Below, one piece after another: positions 43,306 to 50,889 of a stretch of 64,000 bases of DNA. The stretch is from Lachnospiraceae bacterium YSB2008 (GTDB taxonomy: Bacteria > Bacillota > Clostridia > Lachnospirales > Lachnospiraceae). The stretch lies in assembly GCA_000687655.1 (NCBI GenBank), contig JHWR01000001.1, positions 277,765-341,764 on the forward strand, written 5' to 3'. Numbering within the stretch: the stretch's first letter is position 1; each line of letters starts with the position of its first letter. Below the pieces are notes generated by a model. It was not told the DNA's origin. It did no database searches and saw only the letters and a program-made list of their open reading frames with translations. Both the position numbers and the translations under genes were made by a program.

Positions 43306-44400
43306 CTACCCAAGAATAATATCACATATCCTGTCTACATCACTCAGTTCAAGGTCTGCGTACATTGGAAGTGTAAGTACCTTCCTGCTCATAGAAAGAG
43401 CCACCGGAGTTTCTTCAGGATTGAACATATCCTTGTACGCTTCAAAACTGCTTGTAATCGGGTAAAAATACTTTCTTGCAACTATATCATTGCTTCCAAG
43501 TTCAGAATAAACATCATCCCTTGTCTTACCAAACTCATCATTGAAGATCACCGGGAAATATGCATAATTCGGAACAGTATCCTTTCCAACATAAGGAAGT
43601 TTAAGGCCGTTTCTGCCTTCCAGCCTTTCCATGTATCTCTCATATACAGCCCTTCTCTTGGCTATCTCATCATCTATATGTCGAAGGTTGCAGATTCCCA
43701 TAGCTGCAGAGAATTCGTTCATCTTTGCATTTGCTCCGACACCCGGAACTGACTCTGCATCATGGATTCCAAAGTTCTTCAGTTCATAAAGCCTCTTTCC
43801 AAGCTTGTCATCCGAATATGCAACTGCTCCACCTTCTATGGTGTTGTATACCTTCGTCGCATGAAAACTGAATATTGATGCATCACCGTAGCTTCCGGCA
43901 CCTCTGCCTTTATACTTAACACCAAATGTATGAGCTGCATCATATACAACCTTGAGTCCATGTCTTTTTGCTATATCATTTATCGCATCTGTATCACACA
44001 TATTTCCATATACATGAACAGGAAGTATCGCAACCGTTTTGTCGGTAATAAGCTTTTCAATCTTTTCCGGATCGATAGTGAAATTATTCTCATCAATATC
44101 ACAGAATACAGGTCTCAGTCCGTTTCGAACTATAGCATGTGTCGTAGAAGCAAATGTAAATGGAGTCGTTATCACCTCGCCGCTTAGTTCCATTGCCTGA
44201 AGAAGTAGCTCAAGTGCCATGTGACCGTTTGTGAAAAGCTCCAGCTTCTGAACATCAAGATACTCCTTGAGATTTCCTCTCAGAGTCTCATGCTTTGCTC
44301 CCATATTGGTGAGCCATCTTGATTCCCAGATGTCTTTTATTTCATTTATGTACTCTTCCATCTCCGGCATGGAAGGAGATGTGACAAAAATCTTTCCCAT
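43306..44400 (-). CDS. DegT/DnrJ/EryC1 sugar aminotransferase
   Basis: 364 residues, PLP-dependent sugar aminotransferase. Family motifs: TTPFTFASTTHAIVRNGLRP, FCDIDENNFTIDPEKIEKLI, VYDAAHTFGVKYKG, and FSFHATKVYNTIEGGAV with the PLP Lys. It makes an amino sugar nucleotide for the polymer built by this operon; together with the WecF-like gene this could be a Fuc4NAc-type sugar (inference). Its start overlaps the Wzx stop by 1 nt (TAATG). Confidence 0.92.
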   Translation of the reverse strand: MGKIFVTSPSMPEMEEYINEIKDIWESRWLTNMGAKHETLRGNLKEYLDVQKLELFTNGHMALELLLQAMELSGEVITTPFTFASTTHAIVRNGLRPVFCDIDENNFTIDPEKIEKLITDKTVAILPVHVYGNMCDTDAINDIAKRHGLKVVYDAAHTFGVKYKGRGAGSYGDASIFSFHATKVYNTIEGGAVAYSDDKLGKRLYELKNFGIHDAESVPGVGANAKMNEFSAAMGICNLRHIDDEIAKRRAVYERYMERLEGRNGLKLPYVGKDTVPNYAYFPVIFNDEFGKTRDDVYSELGSNDIVARKYFYPITSSFEAYKDMFNPEETPVALSMSRKVLTLPMYADLELSDVDRICDIILG

Positions 44401-45878
44401 TAATTTCTCCCTACTTTATTCTTCTTTAATCCGAGTTTTTCAAGAACCCCGAGAAGATATGTGAAGCTGTCCATTTTAAATATCTTAGAGAGTGCTATGT
44501 ATATCGCAGCTCCCGTTGGAATCATTATCAGAAGTTTGATCCATGATATGCTGATAGGCAGAAAATCAAGCAGCCATACGCATATCATCATAACGACAGA
44601 CAGCATTACATTTGGCGCTATGTCCTTTAATTGTTCCAGATATCCATAGTCAAGAAGTCCCTCGTTTGGATATGCATTTATTACTGTACAGATAACATCT
44701 GTTATCATCATTGCATACGCCATGGCAAGCACTCCAAATCTTATGGATATAAGGAGGCCTGTAATACCGACAACCTTCTTCGCGATTTCAAGTTTAAGAA
44801 AGATATCGCTTCTGCCTATCGCGTTAATTGCATTAAGGTTTGCTGTATGTATTGGATACAGAGCATAACAGAAACAGAATATCCTTATATACGGAACCAT
44901 AGGAAGCCATTTTGCTGTAAATATAAAATCAACCAGAGGATTTGCTACAGCTATGACACCGAGCATACATGGCAAAAGAACGTATGAACTTACCTTTATG
45001 GTCCGCCGCATCATATTCTTCACTGTTTCTCTGTCATTCTGTGCTTTTGACATTACAGGAAGGAGTACGCTGTTCATGGATGTGTTTATATTATACACAA
45101 GTATCTGTGGCATCTGCTTTCCTTTGTTATAAAAAGAAAGGTCACTCTTTGTGTATTTACGGCCAATGATGAGGTCCCTGAGATTGTCATACAGTGTATT
45201 GATAAGGGAAGATACCAGAAGCTTCCAGCCAAATGAAAAAAGCTTCTTAAGTCTTTCCATTGAGAACTGCTTCTTTGGTCTCCACTTCACTGTAAACCAC
45301 AATATGGCTGTATCTATAATATTGTTACTAAGGTGCTGTAATATAACAGCCCATGCTCCAAAATGCATAACTGCCAAGGTTATTCCGATCACCGCTGATA
45401 TACAGGTTCCGATGATGGTCGAGAAGAAAAACTTCTTAAATATAAGCTTTCTTGCCACATAGGCCTGCTGAATATTCTTGATTCCGGATACGATGACGGT
45501 AATGAAAAGGACTCTCATCATCGGAGTCAGATTCGGATCCTTATAAAAACCGGCAATCAATGGCGATACAAGAAACAGTATCCCATACAATAGAAAGCAG
45601 GTGACCAGATTGAAATAGAATACAGATGAGAAATCCAGTTCATCGGTATCCTTTTTCTGTATCAGTGCATTTGCCATACCACTGTCGACAAAAACCTGAG
45701 CAAGTGTCAGGAATATAGTTACAAGTGATACAACACCGAACTCTTCTACTGACAGAATTCTGGCAAGGACAACTGAAACTATGAAAGTTATGCCCTGAGC
45801 TGCTACTCTCTCCGCAAATCTCCAGCCAAAGTTCGAAAGCACTTTCGTATTATTTTTGTCAGCGTTCTCATTCATCAT
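44400..45878 (-). CDS. Wzx-type polysaccharide flippase (MOP family)
   Basis: 492 residues with about 14 membrane helices of the PST/Wzx class. The start is NFGWRFAERVAAQGITFIVS, followed by VLARILSVEEFGVVSLVTIF. It flips lipid-linked oligosaccharide units across the membrane. It overlaps the neighbours at both ends (ATGA upstream, TAATG downstream), so it is cotranscribed. A flippase and an ABC exporter in the same operon is unusual: either two polymers are made or one system supplies side units. Confidence 0.9.
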   Translation of the reverse strand: MMNENADKNNTKVLSNFGWRFAERVAAQGITFIVSVVLARILSVEEFGVVSLVTIFLTLAQVFVDSGMANALIQKKDTDELDFSSVFYFNLVTCFLLYGILFLVSPLIAGFYKDPNLTPMMRVLFITVIVSGIKNIQQAYVARKLIFKKFFFSTIIGTCISAVIGITLAVMHFGAWAVILQHLSNNIIDTAILWFTVKWRPKKQFSMERLKKLFSFGWKLLVSSLINTLYDNLRDLIIGRKYTKSDLSFYNKGKQMPQILVYNINTSMNSVLLPVMSKAQNDRETVKNMMRRTIKVSSYVLLPCMLGVIAVANPLVDFIFTAKWLPMVPYIRIFCFCYALYPIHTANLNAINAIGRSDIFLKLEIAKKVVGITGLLISIRFGVLAMAYAMMITDVICTVINAYPNEGLLDYGYLEQLKDIAPNVMLSVVMMICVWLLDFLPISISWIKLLIMIPTGAAIYIALSKIFKMDSFTYLLGVLEKLGLKKNKVGRN

Positions 45879-46975
45879 GATTCAAAAACTTTTGTCCAGT
45901 CCCTAACATCCTCTTCTGCTCTGTCTGCCTGTTCACGTATGTTTTTTTGCATCGCTTCTTCAGGAAGTACAAACAATTCTTCCGGTGTCTTATCCTTGAT
46001 GTCGTTAATATTATACAGATAATACCCTCTGTCTCTGAAGTATTCCCACATAGGTGTATCGTCTCGAAGGAAAACCTTTCTTCCAAGGTTAAGCATTATG
46101 CAGATATTGCCAAGCGCCTGCTGGCGGTTATTATTGAATACTGCTATATCACAGCTTGCCAGAAACTTGATATAGTCCTGCCTCTCCATATAATCTGTTA
46201 CAGGTAAAAAGCTTTCGCCGAGAATCTCTTCTCCCGCTTTCATAACTTCTTCCTTATAGTCGTCATCTCCATAAGAGAGAGGAACGACAACTTTAACTTT
46301 GATATCTCCAAAGCCATCTCTCTGCTTCATTTCATTTATCATATGAAATGCTTCTATATGCTGGTTTTCCGGATATGCTGCGTTTCCAACCAGCATTCGG
46401 TATTCGTCCTTCAGTTTTCCTATCTCATCCGGCTTCGGATAAAACTCACTGAAATTATCCTTCTTAAGAGGATCATTCGGTACACCCGCAACAAAATGGC
46501 GGTTCTTCCTTGCTTTGCAGAATATCTTACAGAACTGATCATAATCTTCTTCTATAAGATTGATAACACCTGTTCCGCTTTTCACAAGAGTCCTCATAAT
46601 TGTTCTTGCCGCACTGAACTTCAGTCCCTTACCCTCACGGTAAAGATACATGTCCCCACCCCAAAACTGAATGAAAGTTTTCCTCCATATAGATGGTGGA
46701 AGATACTTCACATAGTTCTCAAATGGAAAGTTCCCGCTGATTATGACCTTATCAGCCGCAGCGAGCCTCTTAACTATTCTTGGATCAGTTTTCAGTTCAC
46801 TGTATTCATCGATGAGTATGATATTCTTATACTCACCGACATCGTATCTGTCATCACTCTTCCTTACTATGAAGCTCTGTGTGTAGTCTTCAAGAAAATG
46901 ATAATTCATAAAGCTTATATAGCTTTCTGTGAATTTATCATAAAATGGAAGGTGTATTATCTTAGGTTTACTCAT
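45875..46975 (-). CDS. WecF-like (TDP-Fuc4NAc transferase family) glycosyltransferase
   Basis: 366 residues. The N-terminus is KPKIIHLPFYDKFTESYISF, followed by YVKYLPPSIWRKTFIQFWGG and DMYLYREGKG, the conserved FWGGDMY block of the family. WecF adds 4-acetamido-4,6-dideoxygalactose to lipid-linked sugar in enterobacterial common antigen; the Gram-positive relatives have unknown donors. It overlaps the ATP-grasp gene by 8 nt and Wzx by 4 nt. The DegT gene downstream may make the amino sugar. Confidence 0.82.
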   Translation of the reverse strand: MSKPKIIHLPFYDKFTESYISFMNYHFLEDYTQSFIVRKSDDRYDVGEYKNIILIDEYSELKTDPRIVKRLAAADKVIISGNFPFENYVKYLPPSIWRKTFIQFWGGDMYLYREGKGLKFSAARTIMRTLVKSGTGVINLIEEDYDQFCKIFCKARKNRHFVAGVPNDPLKKDNFSEFYPKPDEIGKLKDEYRMLVGNAAYPENQHIEAFHMINEMKQRDGFGDIKVKVVVPLSYGDDDYKEEVMKAGEEILGESFLPVTDYMERQDYIKFLASCDIAVFNNNRQQALGNICIMLNLGRKVFLRDDTPMWEYFRDRGYYLYNINDIKDKTPEELFVLPEEAMQKNIREQADRAEEDVRDWTKVFES

Positions 46976-47984
46976 ATTTTCTGCTCATCTCAAGTTCTTT
47001 ATAAGCTCTTACTCCCGGTGTTGCTCTGAGTATATCATCTTCAACATCTTTTCCTTCAGCCCATGCAACTATGGCCTTAGGAAGATTACATCCCGAAATA
47101 TGACTGAATGGATATCCGCCTCCGAAACGGGCATTCATTTCAAGTATATATACCTGATCATCCTTCAGGAATACATCCACATCCATATTGCCTATATGCT
47201 TTGATATTTCCCCAAGACGGATCAGTTCACTCTTTATTCTACTGTCATCAACAATCTCAGCTATATCAGTCTCTCCTGATCTCATAGCAAGCTTCTTCCT
47301 GACAACGATTCCCCTTGTTTTTCCGTTAAGATCATTTATTACGTCCGCGCCGTATTCCTGACCTTTTATGCATTCCTGGTATATTACTCTCTCATCTGAT
47401 GCTACAGCGTTTGACTCAAATTTGAGATAAGAACTCTCTATATCCCTGGCTATCCTTTTTGAATAAAACCTAAGCTCTTCTTCATCATGAGCCATTGCAA
47501 CAGCTATAGAGCCCATTCCAAATCGTGCCTTAACTACCACCGGATACGAAATCTCACCACGTGACAGAGCATCAGCTGCATCTTCAAAATGTATGTAAGT
47601 CCTTGGTGCACCAAAAGAATGCTGTGTTAGGAATTGATATGTCATCCACTTATCATTACATACTGAAACAAAACTCTCATCTGATACTATAAGCTTCGTA
47701 CCTATCTCTTCAAACTGTTCTTTTGCCTTTGCAAGTACTAAAAGATCAATATCAAAAAGTGAAAGCACTACATTTATATTATTCTTTTTACAATAATCAA
47801 TCAGAAAAGGTATATATCCCTCATCATAGATCATCGGTGATATAACAGCTTTGTCAGCATAATTAAATGCCACTGTAAGGTCATCTGAATTGCAGACATG
47901 AACTTCGCCTGTTTCTCCGAGAACCTCTTTAAAATATTTAACCATGTATGCCCGTCTTCCGACTGATGTGAGCATAATATTCAT
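46968..47984 (-). CDS. ATP-grasp protein of polysaccharide cluster
   Basis: The start is set at ATG 47984 (MNIMLTSVGRRAYMVKY), with GAGG eight bases upstream; the longer frame would extend through the promoter. 338 residues. ATP-grasp features: preATP-grasp domain with ISPMIYDEGYIPFLIDYCKK, P-loop YPVVVKARFGMGSIAVAM, and metal ligands VDVFLKDDQVYILEMNARFG. These proteins ligate a carboxylate to an amine and occur in sugar clusters for adding amino acids to sugars. It is the first gene of the long operon. Confidence 0.85.
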   Translation of the reverse strand: MNIMLTSVGRRAYMVKYFKEVLGETGEVHVCNSDDLTVAFNYADKAVISPMIYDEGYIPFLIDYCKKNNINVVLSLFDIDLLVLAKAKEQFEEIGTKLIVSDESFVSVCNDKWMTYQFLTQHSFGAPRTYIHFEDAADALSRGEISYPVVVKARFGMGSIAVAMAHDEEELRFYSKRIARDIESSYLKFESNAVASDERVIYQECIKGQEYGADVINDLNGKTRGIVVRKKLAMRSGETDIAEIVDDSRIKSELIRLGEISKHIGNMDVDVFLKDDQVYILEMNARFGGGYPFSHISGCNLPKAIVAWAEGKDVEDDILRATPGVRAYKELEMSRKYE

Positions 47985-48035
47985 TTCGTTTTCCTCACTT
48001 TTAATACTGTCTTTTACTTTGACACAGTTATAGTT

Positions 48036-48065
48036 ATTATAGTATGTCTCAAGGCGCTGAGTCAA
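48036..48065 (-). promoter_or_regulatory. Promoter of the long polysaccharide operon
   Basis: The minus strand has TTGACT (48060-48065), an 18-bp spacer and a perfect TATAAT (48036-48041), about 50 bp before ATG 47984. No other convincing promoter was seen down to the WbdD-like gene, so this may drive all twelve genes. Confidence 0.7.
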
Positions 48066-48109
48066 GCGGCAGAAAGCCACCCGAGGTCAGCTTCGAGGTA
48101 TATGAATCA

Positions 48110-48138
48110 TTGACATATACATGAAAAAATGATAAATT
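48110..48138 (+). promoter_or_regulatory. Promoter of the zinc-ribbon membrane protein gene
   Basis: TTGACA (48110-48115), a 17-bp spacer and TAAATT (48133-48138). A 5'-UTR hairpin GCTGCC-loop-GGCAGC at 48199-48217 lies just before AGGAG. Confidence 0.55.
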
Positions 48139-48232
48139 TTAACATGATAAAGCGTTAGAAATACTGTATGACTGAAATGTCATTCAGCAAATAAAACAGC
48201 TGCCTTAATGCGGCAGCAGATAGGAGAATACT

Positions 48233-48742
48233 ATGTTTTGTAATAATTGTGGTACTTATGCACCTGATAACTCAGCAGTATGTCCAAATTGCGGGACCAG
48301 ACTTATGTCAGGCCCTGCAGCAGGCGGAGCAGCTCCTCAGCCACAGCCACAGGCTGGATACCAGAACTACCAGCAGCCGGCTGTACAGCCTCAGCCACAG
48401 TATAATCAGTATCAGCAGGCACCTGATGTGATCGTAATCGATAAGTTTGCAAGCACAAGAAATCTTCATGATTACATCTTTGCTATCATGTGCTACGGCG
48501 GATTCATTCCGATCATCATGCTCGCACTTGCTGATCCTTTGGCATCAAAGTCTGAGTACCTTAAATTCCATATGAATCAAGCACTTGTTCTTTATCTTTT
48601 TGCACTTCTTTCAGTTGTCCCGATCGTTGGATGGCTCTGGTCAGTATTCGTAATAGTTTGCGAGATTATGGCTGTAATCTTTGCATTTAAGGGTCAGGCA
48701 AAGAGTGCTACATTCTTTGGTAAGATAAGAATTATTAAGTAA
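48233..48742 (+). CDS. Zinc-ribbon protein with Gln/Pro-rich linker and C-terminal membrane domain
   Basis: 169 residues. The N-terminal zinc ribbon has two CxxC pairs: FCNNCGTYAPDNSAVCPNCG. A flexible Gln/Pro/Tyr-rich linker (about 25-65) precedes two or three membrane helices of DUF4870/Tic20-like type (HDYIFAIMCYGGFIPIIMLA, ALVLYLFALLSVVPIVGWLW). The function is unknown; such proteins are common in Firmicutes. The start ATG 48233 follows AGGAG. It is one of only two plus-strand genes, divergent from the polysaccharide operon. Confidence 0.82.
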   Translation: MFCNNCGTYAPDNSAVCPNCGTRLMSGPAAGGAAPQPQPQAGYQNYQQPAVQPQPQYNQYQQAPDVIVIDKFASTRNLHDYIFAIMCYGGFIPIIMLALADPLASKSEYLKFHMNQALVLYLFALLSVVPIVGWLWSVFVIVCEIMAVIFAFKGQAKSATFFGKIRIIK

Positions 48743-48765
48743 CTGCTTACATACTAAGCTAAACC

Positions 48766-48795
48766 AAAAGGAGCTCGAACAATGAGCTCCTTTTT
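48766..48795. terminator. Bidirectional terminator
   Basis: AAAAGGAGCTC and GAGCTCCTTTTT form a perfect stem with a 7-nt loop. It has T-runs on both strands and lies between two convergent genes (zinc-ribbon and NlpC repeat protein). Confidence 0.88.
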
Positions 48796-48803
48796 ATGTA
48801 TCT

Positions 48804-50846
48804 TTATGGGAAAGGTCTTGTAGCGCCTTTCAGATCATGAGGCTGTATCTTATGTATTATTCCCAGTTTATCAGTAACTCCGTCTCCTGGCCATGACTCA
48901 ATAACTCTTCCATTACCGAGATACATAGCAACATGAGTAACAAGAGTTGTGTATCTACCCTTCTGATATACCAGGTCTCCCCTCTTTAAACCACTGTAGT
49001 CATTATTCTTTATAGATATATGCTGCATAGGGTGTTCTTCCCAGAGAACTCTTGAACAGTAGTCTGTATAAACATGTCTCTTTGGAGTTGCAGGGTACGG
49101 ATCAAAGCCTGCTGCATATAAGCACTGCATCGTGAGTCCACTGCAGTCAACTCCACGTTTCTTAGGTTCAGCTGATGTATTTCCGGTATATCGATCACCG
49201 TAATAATCGTAAGCCCTTCTGATCATGGCTTCGATTCTCTCAGCACTTGAGTTAAGGTTTCCTGTATACATTGGGCTTATATAGAACCCCGGCATTTCAA
49301 CCAGTGCAGGTGCATCTTTTCTGACCTCTACAATATTGCCTGTAGCATCATATCTATAGAAAAATGCCGCTTCATCATATGCCTTCCAGGCTTCAAGGTT
49401 GGAAGCATCTGCATAACCGGTTTTAAATGTAGGATCAAATTTAAGCCAGCCATTCTTATACTCAGGTTTATACAGGTATGACATTAAAGTCTTCTTACTG
49501 TTATATTCTGACTTATTGTAATCAGCCTTTGCTGTACGGCCTTCTTTGAGACCATATCTGGCAAAATGCGTAAGTGTTGCTACTTCATCACCCTTAAATG
49601 CCTTATAAATGTCCGGATATTTATTGATATAGTAGTAATAATCATAAATCTCGGAAAAATCAGCATATGCAAGCTTTTTAATAGGATTCTGAAGAGTCTT
49701 TACATTATTTGATACTCTTCCTTCCTTCTTGCCATACTTTATATAATGATTATAATACTTAGCCCAGTCCTTACCGAATGCAACTCTGAGATCCTGATAT
49801 GCATTATAGTAAGACGCAACCTCGAAGCTTTCCTTACCCTGTCTGCCTTCCTTCATACCATATTTAATGAAATGATTAAGCGCACCTGCATCATCATAAG
49901 CAAAGACTCTCCGAAGATCGGCATACTTTCCTGTATAGTAGTTATAATCATAGACATCTTTATAATCAGTAGTTCCGTCTGAAGTCAGGCATCCAACCAT
50001 TGTGTTAACGCCTGTAGTCTTCCTGGATTCCTTCTTACCATATTTTTCATAATGAGTAAGATATTTGCTCCAATCAGTTCCGAAGGCACGTCTGAGGTCC
50101 GCATATGCATTTACATATGATTTGATATCAAATGAATCGCTGGCCTGTCTCTTTTCATTTACACCATAAGAAATGAAATGCTTGAGAACATACTGGTCCG
50201 GTGCATTTTTCCGGGCAAAGGCATTTTTGACATCAGGATTATGATCTACGTAATAGTAATAGTCATAAACATCACTGTAATCTACACCGCCATATACCGT
50301 AGTAGGATTCTGAAGAGTATCTGTACCTACAGCCTTTCTTCCTTCTTTATTTCCATAATTTATAAAATGAAGGAAATACTTTACAGTATCATCTCCAAAT
50401 ACATTTCGGAGGTCCTGATATTTATTCATGTAAGAAGTGACATTGAAGCTTTCGGCTGCCTGCCTTTTCTCCTTCATTCCATATCTTACGAAATGCTGCA
50501 GTGTCAGTTCCTGATCACCATTAAATGCATTTCTGATATCAGCATAACGCTGAAGATAGAAATCATAATCATATACCGGTGCATAATCTACACCCTCATA
50601 TACGGTTATTGCAGCTGTTTTACCAGTTTTATCATCATCTCCCGCGTTTGTACCCAGTTCAGATGCAGTATCCACTGCATTAACCGGTCCAGGTGCAGAA
50701 TCAGGTTCTGTCAGAATGGCATCTTCTTTAGACTCCATAACTGCATCTGTCTCTGTAGCTTCAGCAGCATATGATATATTCTTAATTCCAAGAGTGCCAA
50801 ACAAAGTGCATATTAAAATCGGAATTACTACTTTTGCAAGTCTCAC
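48804..50846 (-). CDS. Secreted NlpC/P60 peptidase with Tyr-rich anchor repeats (second NlpC type)
   Basis: The start is GTG 50846 after AGGAGACATCAGCC. 680 residues: signal peptide, linker with ATETDA, three full repeats and a half (about 85-449). A linking region contains YRYDATGNIVEVRKDAP, followed by an NlpC/P60 domain (about 545-680) with Cys in KRGVDCSGLTMQCLY and His in LVTHVAMYLGNGRVIES. It should cut peptidoglycan stem peptides. The first ~450 residues are very similar to the transglutaminase protein upstream, a tandem duplication with a different C-terminal enzyme. Confidence 0.9.
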   Translation of the reverse strand: MRLAKVVIPILICTLFGTLGIKNISYAAEATETDAVMESKEDAILTEPDSAPGPVNAVDTASELGTNAGDDDKTGKTAAITVYEGVDYAPVYDYDFYLQRYADIRNAFNGDQELTLQHFVRYGMKEKRQAAESFNVTSYMNKYQDLRNVFGDDTVKYFLHFINYGNKEGRKAVGTDTLQNPTTVYGGVDYSDVYDYYYYVDHNPDVKNAFARKNAPDQYVLKHFISYGVNEKRQASDSFDIKSYVNAYADLRRAFGTDWSKYLTHYEKYGKKESRKTTGVNTMVGCLTSDGTTDYKDVYDYNYYTGKYADLRRVFAYDDAGALNHFIKYGMKEGRQGKESFEVASYYNAYQDLRVAFGKDWAKYYNHYIKYGKKEGRVSNNVKTLQNPIKKLAYADFSEIYDYYYYINKYPDIYKAFKGDEVATLTHFARYGLKEGRTAKADYNKSEYNSKKTLMSYLYKPEYKNGWLKFDPTFKTGYADASNLEAWKAYDEAAFFYRYDATGNIVEVRKDAPALVEMPGFYISPMYTGNLNSSAERIEAMIRRAYDYYGDRYTGNTSAEPKKRGVDCSGLTMQCLYAAGFDPYPATPKRHVYTDYCSRVLWEEHPMQHISIKNNDYSGLKRGDLVYQKGRYTTLVTHVAMYLGNGRVIESWPGDGVTDKLGIIHKIQPHDLKGATRPFP
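49500..50594 (-). repeat. Tyr-rich surface repeat array (3.5 copies)
   Basis: Units start at GVDYAPVYDY, GVDYSDVYDY, TTDYKDVYDY and FSEIYDYYYY (half). The second unit has a 3-4 residue insertion (ARKNAPDQ) and the variant ending YGKKESRK, both shared with the array at 51385-52470. Confidence 0.85.
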
Positions 50847-50889
50847 GGCTGATGTCTCCTTCTCAAATAGAATTGGAAAACAAGGATAA

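Noticed and set aside
48076..48108. A second copy of the 155-bp element near the polysaccharide operon promoter
   Set aside because: Only a short similarity (TATATGAATC-like end). No terminal inverted repeat or central hairpin is shared.
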